Assembly (NCBI RefSeq): GCF_964355755.1
Contig: NC_092677.1
Span: 9,694,601-9,758,600, forward strand
Length of the DNA stretch: 64,000 nt
Direction: 5' to 3'
Source of the DNA: Antedon mediterranea
Taxonomy: Eukaryota; Echinodermata; Crinoidea; Comatulida; Antedonidae
Program-made: the position numbers and the translations under genes
Shown here: positions 53,641 to 64,000 of the stretch, in pieces
How positions within the stretch are numbered: position 1 is the stretch's first letter
How the letters are laid out: the number at the start of each line of letters is the position of its first letter
Notes under the pieces: model-generated
Databases searched by the model: none
What the model was told of the DNA's origin: nothing
Seen by the model: the letters and a program-made list of their open reading frames with translations, nothing else

Positions 53641-54321
53641 ATATGGTGACAATGTGGTTCCGCATGGTTGTGACGACGTGGTACCGAATGGTTGTGACGA
53701 TGTGGTACTGCATGGTTGTGACGATGGGGCATCGCATAGTTTTGACGATGTGGTACCGCATGGTTGTGACGATGTGGTACCGCATGGTTGTGACGACGTG
53801 ACGCTGCATAGTTGTAACGATCTGGTACCGTATAGTTGTGACGATCTGGTACCGAATGGTTGTACCAATATCATACCACATGGTTGTAACAATATAGTAT
53901 CACATGGTTGTGGCAATGTGGTTCCGCATGGTTGTGACGATTTGGTACCGCATAGTGGTGACGATGTGACACCGCATGATTGTGACGATGTGGTACCGTA
54001 TAGTTGTGACGATGTGATACCGAATGGTTGTACCAATGTCGTACCACATGGTTGTACCAATATCGTACCACATGGTGGTGACGATGTGACACCGCATGAT
54101 GGTGACGATGTGGTACCGCATAGTGGTAACGATGTGGTACCGACGACATGGTACTGCATGGTGGTGACGATGTGACACCGCATGATGGTGACGATGTGGT
54201 ACAATATAGTTGTGACGATGTGATACCGAATGGTTGTACCAATGTCGTATCACATGGTTGTACCAATATCGTACCACATGGTTGCGACGATGTGGCACCG
54301 CAAGGTTGTGACGATGTGGCT
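53641..54321 (+). repeat. 24-bp minisatellite (GGTACCGCATGGTTGTGACGATGT type), about 28 units
   Basis: The unit is a multiple of three, so several frames on both strands stay open for 130-209 codons. Units vary at fixed positions (CGCATGG, CGAATGG, CGTATAG; GTTGTGACGAT, GTTGTACCAAT, GTGGTGACGAT), and longer higher-order blocks are repeated. There is no start context, splice site or composition suggesting a true protein. Confidence 0.9.
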
Positions 54322-54916
54322 CCACTACCAAGTTTGGTGGCGGGAGTATTAAATACATCGTGATGTAATACTATTGACTAACGATCAAAACAGTAGTATT
54401 TTTATTGTAGTAAATTCATCCAACATTGAACAAAAGTGTGATGTCAATAACTAACAAACCTGATTGATAGACAAAGATATTTATCAGATTCAATTATAAA
54501 TTTCGTATGATACAAAGGTCACATCTTGTATAAACACTAAAGACCAGAGGCCAATATAATTCATTGTGCGAACCAATATTTACACTTAGGTTTTGCAGTC
54601 GGATGTTGGAACAAATTAGTCTGGTATAATATGCTTATATGATTGTGGTGTCATTTTGGATACATGAATCAATTAATAGATTAGAGCAGTTATGTAATAC
54701 ATTCATTCTGTATTCTTATTTATAATGTAGGCCGGCAAGGACAGAGGTGAATGACCTGTAGGGTGAAATCGATGTGTTTGGTTTTATATAGGCTAACTGT
54801 AGCGAGCGTTCGGTTTGATAATTCGGGCAACTGAGAACTCGCCTGATCGAGCGTCGTTGTCTCCCAAAGACCTGTTATGGTGGAACTCGTCTTATACCTG
54901 TATGCGCGGTGAGAAT

Positions 54917-55034
54917 CAGTGGCGGATCCAGAATTTTAAAATAGGCGAAAATGGTGAAATGAAGGACTGAGCTTAATTTGCATTACAATTTGTAAAAAAA
55001 TCCCCCCCCCCTCCCCTTCCTGGATCCGCCCCTG
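54917..55034. mobile_element. Intact 118-bp MITE with CAGTGGCGGATCCAG ends and 5-bp target duplication
   Basis: Left terminus CAGTGGCGGATCCAG, right terminus complement CAGGGGCGGATCCAG. AGAAT flanks both sides directly. Relatives at 21243-21350, 11858-11970 and perhaps 19030-19195. The termini resemble widespread CACTG-like animal MITEs. Confidence 0.8.
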
Positions 55035-57354
55035 AGAATTGTGTTTGTTGAAAACAGCATTTGATGGATGCCTATTAACGGCAATCTATTCTCAGACACT
55101 CATAACCATTTATTTCACATTAGTTACTGATTGTATTGACCCAGCTAAAGGATTTAATTTTTCAACAGATAAATAATCTGATAAATTCTAGAACCAGGTG
55201 GGCATAACCTTTGATTCACCGACACGTTATATATTTACCTGATATTCCAATATGTTTATAGTAACTGATAAATACCCAATTTAACCTGTGCGTGACCAAT
55301 TGACCAATTAACGTCATTTCTATTATACGCAGCTGTGTTTGGGCTTAGGTTGTAGCTTCAGTCAATACCCGTCTGCTGATAAACTTTCCCGCGTTTTTTA
55401 TATTTTTGCCATTTGAAGCTCTTGGACGCTATAACAGATTGTAATGAGCGGATGGGATTTGTAAATTGAGTAGGCCTGAGTGATTTATGCATCCTTTACA
55501 TTTGATTGGTTAGTTTCGTATCACGTGCCGTTCAGCAGTAGTTCTATTGCACGGTGTAAAGTCCTATTGTACGTTCAGCTTTTTGTCTATAACTTTTATA
55601 TATGCGCGCCTTCGTTCCTTCATTGTATTAACGTTTGCTTTATAAAAGTAGGTATGTTATTAAACAAATAATGAATGATTTTTAGTCTAATTGGAAAAAT
55701 ATTTTCACTAGTTTTAAAGATTGAAAAAACTAAATTAATTATTTGTATGTACTAATGATAACCGATACCGATTTGTCATGACTTAATTTCACAATATGTC
55801 ACTTATTTAAATGTTCCATTTAGGCTATGTAACTATTATTGAGACACGAGGATGTTTGTTCGTTGAAATTAATCAGAGCAAAAAGATCTCTATAAAGATT
55901 ATACTATAGATTATACTTGAAATAAAAAATGAATCGTTTGCTAAAATTCGTCTGGAAATTCCCTTTGCAAAACAAATCTGATATAATTTAAAAAAATAAC
56001 ACTATAGTTAGAAAATAAAAAGGGCAATCAAAACAAAATTTAGCGAACAATATCCCATGAATTGGTACGCAGACTACAATTTGTAAAGTTATGTTTTTTA
56101 TTGTGTTTAATCGGATCAATTGAGATTATATATCGGCCAGTCCTTTCACAGTACCGGCAAGTATCCTTGATAAATTGAGTAATTTTTAGACAAATTTGAT
56201 TTGCACTTTTTATTGTCTAAAAAGTACGTGTAAAATATTTTCCAATAATTATTTAGATTGGAATTTTATTTTTTAAATTAAAAACGTTTCTAAAAATAAT
56301 TATTTATTTTGATTGCTTTTTTATCTTTAGAAAGTGGAAAATATTTGTGAGTTTTTCAACAATGATTATTTTAATTTTTCACCGTAGTTATATAAACTAT
56401 ACGTAATAGTGCATTCACTTTTTTTCTTTTTTTATGTTATGCTAACCTAAAAAATGGTAATTACGTTCATATAAAGAAAAACCTGAATTTCTTGTAAAAT
56501 TCTGATTGGATAAGCTGATTAGTGTTTCTATATGTTCATAAAGTGTCAGACTTTTTATCAAAATTTTTTTTTGCAAAATGCAAACGTTGCTAAGAAAAAT
56601 TATGTGTTTTTAAACAATGTATTCAGTCGTTATTTCCATCAGAAGACTGTTCAAACTGGAATGGTTATCCGTTCATTCGGTGATTTTGGTTTACCATAGC
56701 TAAAATAGTAAAATGTTTCGTTATTAGCCTACTTTAGATTACTAACTTTGAGATCGACAAGAAAAGATGACGCAGCAGTTTAATAAAATTAGGTATTCTA
56801 GATATTAAGAATTCGTTATAGGTAGGCCTAAAGCATATTGCGTCATTTGTGAGAAATAGCCCAGATTTGTATTTGTCATCACATTGATAATTAGTCATGT
56901 CGATAATTTGTCAGTAATCATTTGTCATAATGATAAAATGATATTGATAATTGTTCCGTTGTCCATCACAAGCAATGCTAAAAAAAAAACGCACGAGACG
57001 TCGTGCCGCGTGGTTGTGTCTCATGTCGGATATGAAAGGCGGTTTCTTATTGGTCGGAATTGACACCATTCAGGCGGTTTTTGATTATCATAGTCAATCA
57101 GATTGTATGAATCGTATCTGGATATATTGACAACACACACGACCTGATCAAACTACTACTACTACAACAACCATTTACAACTAACACGCAAGAGTAACTT
57201 CTCATAGTATTGTGGCTTTACTGAATGCTTCCGGCCGTCACATTTGGATGGTTAAAATAAACCGGTACAGGTCGCGTGTACTTACGGTTAGACAGATAAA
57301 TCGCTGAAATATTTGAGTTTCTTGTCTGCCACCGAATTTGCGCCAAATTGAAGA

Positions 57355-57755
57355 GTGTTAATTAACGCTGAAATCGTTCGTGCACACTCAATAGCCTACG
57401 TACGTTTAACTATTCTATTGACACCAGCCAGTCGCGTTTGTTTAATCCTCCGACACGTTGTCTCACCTGTACACAGCACCCTAACCATCGTACGTATAAC
57501 TCACCGTGATATCACTTTGTGCCGAATTTACGCTTACGCAAATCTTTCCTACAAAACCGGTGTGAGAGACTGGTTACTGAATTTACCGATTTAAACCGGT
57601 AAATTTTCATTTTATCTTGACCGTTTTCATTCGGTATTTTTCGTCAGATTTTGTACGGATATACCGTTTCTGTTGAACATTTGATCTTATTAGCTTGGAT
57701 TTTATTTATTCACCACCAATTTTGGAATTATTTTTGGGAGCCAAAGTATATAAAA
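57355..57755 (+). other. Candidate first exon or promoter (weak)
   Basis: A GC-richer block with CGTACG-type words and a 79-codon open frame without an ATG start ends near AAAA|GTAAGT (57755/57756). The same place reads TATATAAAAG, so a TATA box is an equal alternative. No homology was recognised. Confidence 0.2.
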
Positions 57756-57804
57756 GTAAGTTTAATATTCTTAATTACATTTTATATATTAATTATCTTG
57801 TATT

Positions 57805-58075
57805 TTTTCTCCTCTCTTTTCTCTTTTCTCTTCTCTTTTCTCTTCTCTTTTCTTTTCTCTTATCGTTTCTCTTCTCTTTTCTCTTTTCTCTTCTCTTTTT
57901 TCTTCTCTCTTTTCTCTTCTCTTTTCTCTTTTCTTTTCTTTTCTCTTCTCTCTTCTCTTTTCTCTTTTCTCTTCTCTTTTTTCTTCTCTCTTTTCTCTTC
58001 TCTTTTCTCTTTTTTTTCTTTTCTCTTCTCTTCTCTCTTCTCTTTTCTCTTTTCTCTTCTCTTTTCTCTCTCTCT
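57805..58075. repeat. TTTTCTCTTCTC polypyrimidine microsatellite
   Basis: Some 270 bases of CTCTTTTCTCTTCTC-like text on one strand. It keeps several frames open (Phe/Leu/Ser-only translations up to 152 codons), which are artefacts. Confidence 0.95.
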
Positions 58076-59759
58076 TGTATATTATTCTATTTTTTGCAAA
58101 GGTGAGTAATGAGGTGGAATAAAGAGGAGGATCCTCAATCTGTTTGATTTATATAAATCATATACACTGTGCATACAACAACATAAGCATATACAGTTTA
58201 ATTGTAAAAACGAATAAAATAAACCTAAATTATTTTGGGAGATATTGCTGAAAAGTTAAAAAGTATGTTTGTTAGAATAACTGTATCAATAAGTATATAT
58301 GCATACAAATAGCTTTGACTGTATCAATTTGTCATGCATTTATTTGTAAAATAAATTCTTACATTTCTTACTTAATTCTTAATTCTTTTTCTTACTTCTT
58401 AAAAATGAATTAGAAATAGGTAAATCCAAGGACGTCATTACATTCGTAGGCCTACAGTGGTGCATTTAACCAATTACAGCGACAGTATAACATAAAGCAA
58501 ATTAACCTCACTGTTATTCATTAGGCCATGTGAAATGGATCCAAATGATAGGCCTACATGACGTTCTTTTTTGTTAATCCCAAAAACGCAAAAAGAAATC
58601 ATAGACCTTACGATAGTTTGCGAAACGTAGTTGGGAGTATTACTTACTACTCACTTTATTAACACCGTCACTGTATTGGGCAAAAATTAATATTTACTAT
58701 TTTTGATAATTTCATAATATTCTTCAATGTAATTAATAAAACCATGTGGTATATGCAAAAGGGTGCTCGTACCCTCCGCTTTTTTTAGTTGATGAAAAAT
58801 GATGTAGAGTATACCATTTTAAAATGTTAAAGCGACGGGCCCTCTCCCTTATCGTTCAAACTTCGATACCAAGCCATCAAGATATTCACTGCGGTTTCAC
58901 TTCACACCCCTGTAAACGCACGTAGGTACCATGCTGCAGTTATCCTGATGGATATATTCTATTACATATAACGTAAAAATAGTTTGATATCCAAACATAT
59001 TATCTCTTTGATTGATTATAGTTTTTAGTATCAGGTGTCAAATTGATAATGTTAGTTTTCTTTTCAAGTGCTTGTTAAACTACCGTACTTCTACTGAAGA
59101 TGAGCTGGTAGATTGTGACTTGTAAGGCTAGCGGCAGGGCAATCTTTTGTCACGGATTTCGTGCTCATAAGCCTGCTTGCTTTATAGAGTACTGTCCCTT
59201 AAGTAAAGTTTGTTGGCTGATAGAACACACTTCGAACTCTCCGATATCGTCATTTTATATAACTCAGGCATACATGCTTCTAGGGTATTAGTAGTTATAT
59301 TTGGTAGTTTTGTTAATGTTTAATCACATTTTCAGAGAATTTTTTGCCAGTGTAACATTGCTAAATGCTACTCAATACCACCCTGTTAAAACGCAATATA
59401 AACTTTGTTCCCTTTCCTATTCCGAATTATGATTGGTCATCAGTGAGAGTGATGTTGCTTTTCAAAATGTTTACCCGTATAGTTATAGTAGTAAACATAT
59501 TCCACATTTACTCACATAGATTCATTCAGAACTTTCACAACGTTATTCAATTTCCAATTTTTTTTTTTGAATTTATTTTTATGCAAAAACAAAATCATTA
59601 ACAAAAAGTGCTATTTCTTCAAATTGATTGGGAGCAGCTACCAACACTGCACTATTTATAAGTTTGTTATATTTACACACAACTTTAGATCAAGGTCTTC
59701 AAGTTAGAAAACAAAGTACGAACAAAACAAAACGTGCCAAACTAAACAGTACCCTAACT

Positions 59760-60165
59760 GATAAAACTATATTCACTGTTATTGATGTACTAAACTGGAA
59801 TTTCAATCAGTAATTACACTGGTGGAGTGAAAGTCAATCTTACTTTGAAGAACTGTAACTGATAACAATTTAACTAGTCACTATTGATGTTCTATTACTG
59901 AAATTTCAATCTGAAGTTAAATCAGTTTACACTCATCAATCTTACTTGGAACTATATTCACTATCTATGTTCTATAACTGAAATTTCAATCTGAAGTTAA
60001 ATAAGTTTACACTCATGATAGAGTAACTAAAATTTCAATCTGAAGTTAAATTGATGTACACTCATGGTGGACTGAAAGTCAATCTTACTTTGAACTATAT
60101 TCACTATTTGTGTTTTATAACTGAAATTTCAATCTGAATTAAACTGGTATAGAGTAAAAAGTCAG
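59760..60165. repeat. Diverged about 60-110-bp tandem repeat, about four copies
   Basis: Repeated blocks contain TATTCACTAT, TATAACTGAAATTTCAATCT, GAAGTTAAAT and TTTACACTCAT. Spacing varies because parts of units are missing. Confidence 0.75.
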
Positions 60166-62074
60166 TTTCGACTGAACTAGATATTGCAATGTTATGCAAG
60201 TCTTCCTTCTTAATTCTAAAAACAATGTTTATAAAGATCTCAATCTTTCGAATTTACACAAATTCTGGCTGATGTTCCTGCTTGCCCCTGGTATCATCCC
60301 CAAACAAACATAGCTATAAACCTTCGGAGAAGACGAAACACGTAGAAAACATTATGTGGGCCTATTTTATAAAGTTTTTCTCTGGTGAGATGGATTTACA
60401 AAATGTATTAGGTATACAATAATCAGAGTTTTAAAACTAATTTTTCTGACGCAAATCAGTTGGTATTACTGCATTTTGCCTACACTTTTTGCGTCCCTGT
60501 GTTAAAAATCTTGAGAAAACATGAGGTTTCAGATTTTCCTCAGAGAGAGGTGTCTGTAAGCCAATCTGTATTCTTAGACATTTTCTGATACTAATATCAG
60601 GTTTTTACTGCAAATGTGTAGTGTAACCTAGCAAACATGTAACATAGTCTTTGTATTTTAATAGAAAGCATCCACCCATAGAATTAGAATCCCTTTATTC
60701 ACTTTGATTTTCTTTTAATATGGGTTTTCTAAGGTTTTATTTTTATGGACTATCTCCCACGTTGGAATCGTTTTGTTTTTCATTTGCATAGGCTTATTGT
60801 GGTGCGATTTATTGAGGGATGTCGATCGCGTTATCGAAAGTAGGCTACAGAAGATAAAGTTAATATCTAGATCCGAACAATTTATGTAGGTCTTGGTGTC
60901 ATTAGTTATTAAAAGCTCAAGAATTAACAATAATACAGAACAAAACCTAAACTATTCAAAGAGTAAAAGAACAATATTTGAGGTCCTTTAAGTTAATTAT
61001 AGATAGATAGATATGTAAGTCAATTTTATCTTCAAACTATAATATGTATTATAATATATTATATTATGACTATTCATTAGTACTTTTCAAAAATGATAAA
61101 CATAATACATTATTGTATTACATTGGCATTTTAATTGTTAAAATTTAATTTATAAATAAAATGTATTTTTATAGTGTGACATTAAAATAAATTTATAGAA
61201 TTTTGTTTCACTACGGTACCTTATTGAATGAATGTATATGAATTGGATTTTAAATTAATGAATTGTTTCTGAATAATGTTTATTGTTTATTTTTCTTTTT
61301 GTATTGTTTAGTTAATAGAAGAAAATAAATTAAAAAATTGTCGGGAAAAAAGGAAGGGAATATAAGTTACTGTTTTACCATAAACAGCTTAAAATTGATG
61401 ACAAATAATTATGATTTACTTAATGTAATTCTCTTCTGAAAAGACAAACCTATAGGGCCTATAAGCGCCAATCACACTTTTTCAGAGAAAATCCTTTTGA
61501 ATTTACATAATAGTAATGTATATGTACCACCCTGTTCTACAGTCAGAATATGACTGTAGGCATGTTGGCTCTTACTTCACACTCTTATTGACTTCTGGTT
61601 TATATTGGCCCACCTCCAATACCAATTAAGTTTGCGTTTAATAAGACATATTTTGAGTTAATATGAAAATATTGTGGTTTTAATTCATGGTGGCCTCAAT
61701 ACTTGATAATCTCATGGGAAGTAAACGCACTCCAAAATGTATTCTGGCACCGGTAAACTTACATACACGGGCTTAAACTCGCATTAAGAAAATTATTATC
61801 AATAATTGTATGGTTTTAAAGATCCATTACGGTTAATATTAACTACATTTTTTTATCCAAAAGAAATTCAAAATTATACTAAATTTAACATTGACCATAA
61901 GAAATTTGTTTTTTTGGCAAGAATAGTAAAATTAAGTCTTATCTAGGTAAAACAAAGTGTACGGATAGCCTATGTATGATTTATGTTCTGTAATATATTT
62001 TATTTGTATTAAACTTAAAATCAGACAAAATAAGTTTGTATTATTATAAATAATATTAATAGTTGACAATGTCT

Positions 62075-62221
62075 TAAGCTCTGTCTATACTATCAAGTTT
62101 GACAAAAAGTGCCCAAATATGGTAGTGATATGCCCAATTATGGTAGATATTACATCATCATGTCCATTATGGGTACATCACATTTGTTGTCACATAAATT
62201 TTGATAGTGTAGATAGAGCTT
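62075..62221 (+). mobile_element. MITE family 1, copy 11
   Basis: Ends AAGCTCTGTCTATACTATC and GATAGTGTAGATAGAGCTT with TA next to both; core with two GCCCAAATATGGTAG-type motifs. Confidence 0.85.
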
Positions 62222-62520
62222 TATATATAAATAAGTCAAAGATGCAGATGAAATGGCATTCTGAGATGAGAGTGCGTCATAATGGTAATTACTATTACTA
62301 TAATACTAACTATTATTAGTCACTCCTACTTTAAATGTTGGTTAATGTATACGTAATATGTTATTATCCATGGACCAGAGATTATAAAATAAAAGTTTGA
62401 ATCGATTGAATTAATTAGTATGTTGCTTTATTATTTTATCATTATTTTATGTTATTTATTATTAAGTAATTTAGCTAGTCTGATGGAGATAATGGAGATA
62501 GGGCAAGCATTATTTGAATA

Positions 62521-62732
62521 GAAATCTTACAAAAACATATAAAATAATAAAAAAAACATCAATAATTTAAGATATACCGTAATAATTATATAATAATAAA
62601 AACAAAACATCAGAAAATGATCTGGATAGCAATCTTACAATAACACATAAAATAATATGATTAAAAAACATCAGTAATTTAAGATATTAATTATATAATA
62701 ATAAAAACAAAACATCAGAAAATGATTTGTGA
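62521..62732. repeat. Tandem duplication of an about 110-bp AT-rich unit
   Basis: Both units contain ATCTTACA, CATCAATAATTTAAGATAT (or CAGTAATTTAAGATAT), AATTATATAATAATAAAAAC and AAAACATCAGAAAATGAT. Confidence 0.8.
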
Positions 62733-63353
62733 ACACCTAACAATAAATACACCGTAATTATAAAATAATAATAATGATGATAATTTAAAAACTTCATATT
62801 TTTTTAGGACACGTAACATCTTCTTCAACACCCTATTATCTCAATTTCCGTGACTGTCGAATTACTTAAAAGTTACCGTTACGGTGTATTAATAGAAATC
62901 ACTTTCAGAAATAATTTATGAAATATGACATAAGGGGTCAATGACATGTGAAATGTGACGTTTATCAATTTGACATGTGACTCATTAAGTCACTTTCAAA
63001 AAGAGTGCACAAAAGGTTCATAATTGTCGTTAAAGTGGTAATTAATTAGTTACGTCATCGCTCTGATTGATTGACTATTTACTACACTTTCATTCACGGC
63101 GAGAGAAAGCCAAACAAGTAAGGAGAACGAAGATATGATTGGATAATGAACTCAGTGTCGAAATTTTCTTGGCAAGGGGATCTAAATGAACTTGGCATTG
63201 GCTCCAGAGTTAACAAATCGAGCTGAACCGTCAATACTGAAGCCACTTTTGCGTAAGTAACCGCCCCCACGGCGCTCCTCTTCCACGGTATATAGTAATA
63301 ATTCGTGTGGTTTAATATTTCTATGTTCATCACGGCCTAGCCGAGTCAAAGTA

Positions 63354-63469
63354 GTGAAGAGTCTTTTCGTTTTTAGAGATCTGCGAGTAAAAAAAGTGAA
63401 CTGTTTAAATCGAACGAAGGGAATTTTGTACTCACTATTGCGATATTATTATAGTTGAAATATAACAAG
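63354..63469 (+). other. Candidate 5' UTR exon near the right edge (weak)
   Basis: The sequence before a consensus donor (CAAG|GTAAGT, exon end 63469) is non-repetitive. About 300 bp upstream are TTACGTCATCG (CRE-like, about 63050) and ATTGATTG near 63070. It could be the non-coding first exon of a plus-strand gene beyond the window. Confidence 0.25.
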
Positions 63470-64000
63470 GTAAGTACATTGTGTTTATATCATTCATTGG
63501 TGTTGTTTAATTAACATAGGCCTACAGTAAATTGAAAAGGTGTGTTCAATTTATTTTGGCACGTCCATCAACGTACCATAATAATTACCTTTTTGCGAAT
63601 GTTTCTACAATTTGTATACGTGATTGTAGCGTATACCAGTATCCACATTATCGTCTTTAAATGCTGTTTTATTGAGATGAACGAATTCAATTGCTGTTCA
63701 TATTTGTACAGATTCCGATATTCAAAACACTTTGATTATCGGACATAACAAAGCATGTACACATGAAGTGTGTCTACGGACTTCTTATATTCAACCATGT
63801 TGATTCAACATATAGATTAAACCCGTCATGAAAACTTAAGTAAACGAGGGTTGCTTGATGCGCACGAGGCGAATTTGACCCTTTTTTAAAATTACATATA
63901 AGTTCACATTATTATCATTGTATAGCAGGGTATAGCAATGAGTTTTATTTTGATCGTTCTATGCCCGGCCGTCACCCATAGTAAAACTGGTGTCTAAACG

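Larger units (their letters stand above)
48211..63999. other. Gene-poor region
   Basis: I recognised no protein-coding exon in almost 16 kb. It holds G-runs (50509-50527), MITEs, an SSR-rich block (57805-58075), minisatellites at 52.2, 53.6 and 59.8 kb, and CpG-containing islands of sequence near 57.0-57.6 kb and 63.05-63.47 kb that could be promoters of a gene lying beyond the right edge. Confidence 0.5.

Noticed and set aside
53575-54204. Long open frames on both strands (up to 209 codons)
   Set aside because: They arise from a 24-bp repeat whose length is a multiple of three; several frames on both strands are open and none has gene-like features.
57651-58109. 152- and 136-codon frames with Phe/Leu/Ser-only translation that look like membrane proteins
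   Set aside because: They are read from a CTCTTTT microsatellite; two frames are open at once and the composition is purely repeat-derived.

Overview
This is nuclear DNA of an animal. It is AT-rich and carries multi-exon genes with GT-AG introns, recognisable metazoan orthologues, tRNA-derived SINEs, many small DNA-transposon relics (MITEs) and minisatellites. Gene content and the frequent TAGGCCTAC-like words suggest a marine invertebrate deuterostome, most likely an echinoderm. That placement is an impression, not something I could test. I saw no rRNA, convincing tRNA gene, CRISPR or prokaryotic feature.

Layout: (1) 1-11.3 kb, + strand: the 3' part of DEF8 (C1 finger remnant plus Rubicon-homology zinc fingers); its first exons lie off the left edge. 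(2) 13.8-15.2 kb, - strand: an unrecognised 409-aa single-pass membrane protein. (3) 18.35-27.35 kb, - strand: a LUBAC-subunit gene coding for a SHARPIN-type N-terminal PH-like domain, a UBL, an NZF and a complete HOIL-1 RBR ubiquitin-ligase module (about 672 aa). It has an in-phase alternative last exon right after the NZF that would give a 444-aa PH-UBL-NZF protein, i.e. SHARPIN architecture. (4) 29.0-32.6 kb, + strand: MAF1, the RNA polymerase III repressor, head-to-head with gene 3; as I recall, human SHARPIN and MAF1 are also divergent neighbours. (5) 34.05-35.24 kb, + strand: TMEM70, an ATP-synthase assembly factor. (6) 36.4-45.0 kb, + strand: ANO10/TMEM16K, complete in 11 coding exons. 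(7) 45-64 kb: no recognisable protein-coding gene; minisatellites, MITEs and two weak candidate first exons.

The genes do not form a pathway. The standout is gene 3: its domain order, intron phases, in-phase alternative terminal exon and MAF1 neighbour together suggest an undivided pro-orthologue of vertebrate SHARPIN and RBCK1 (HOIL-1). One locus may make both LUBAC accessory subunits by alternative 3' end choice.

Mobile DNA is dense. An about 150-bp MITE family (TIR AAGCTCTGTCTACACTATC) has 11 copies. Two TTAA-flanked families have 2 and 5 copies. A CAGTGGCGGATCCAG-ended family, a tRNA-SINE family with four clear copies, and a 749-bp foldback element in ANO10 intron 1 are also present.
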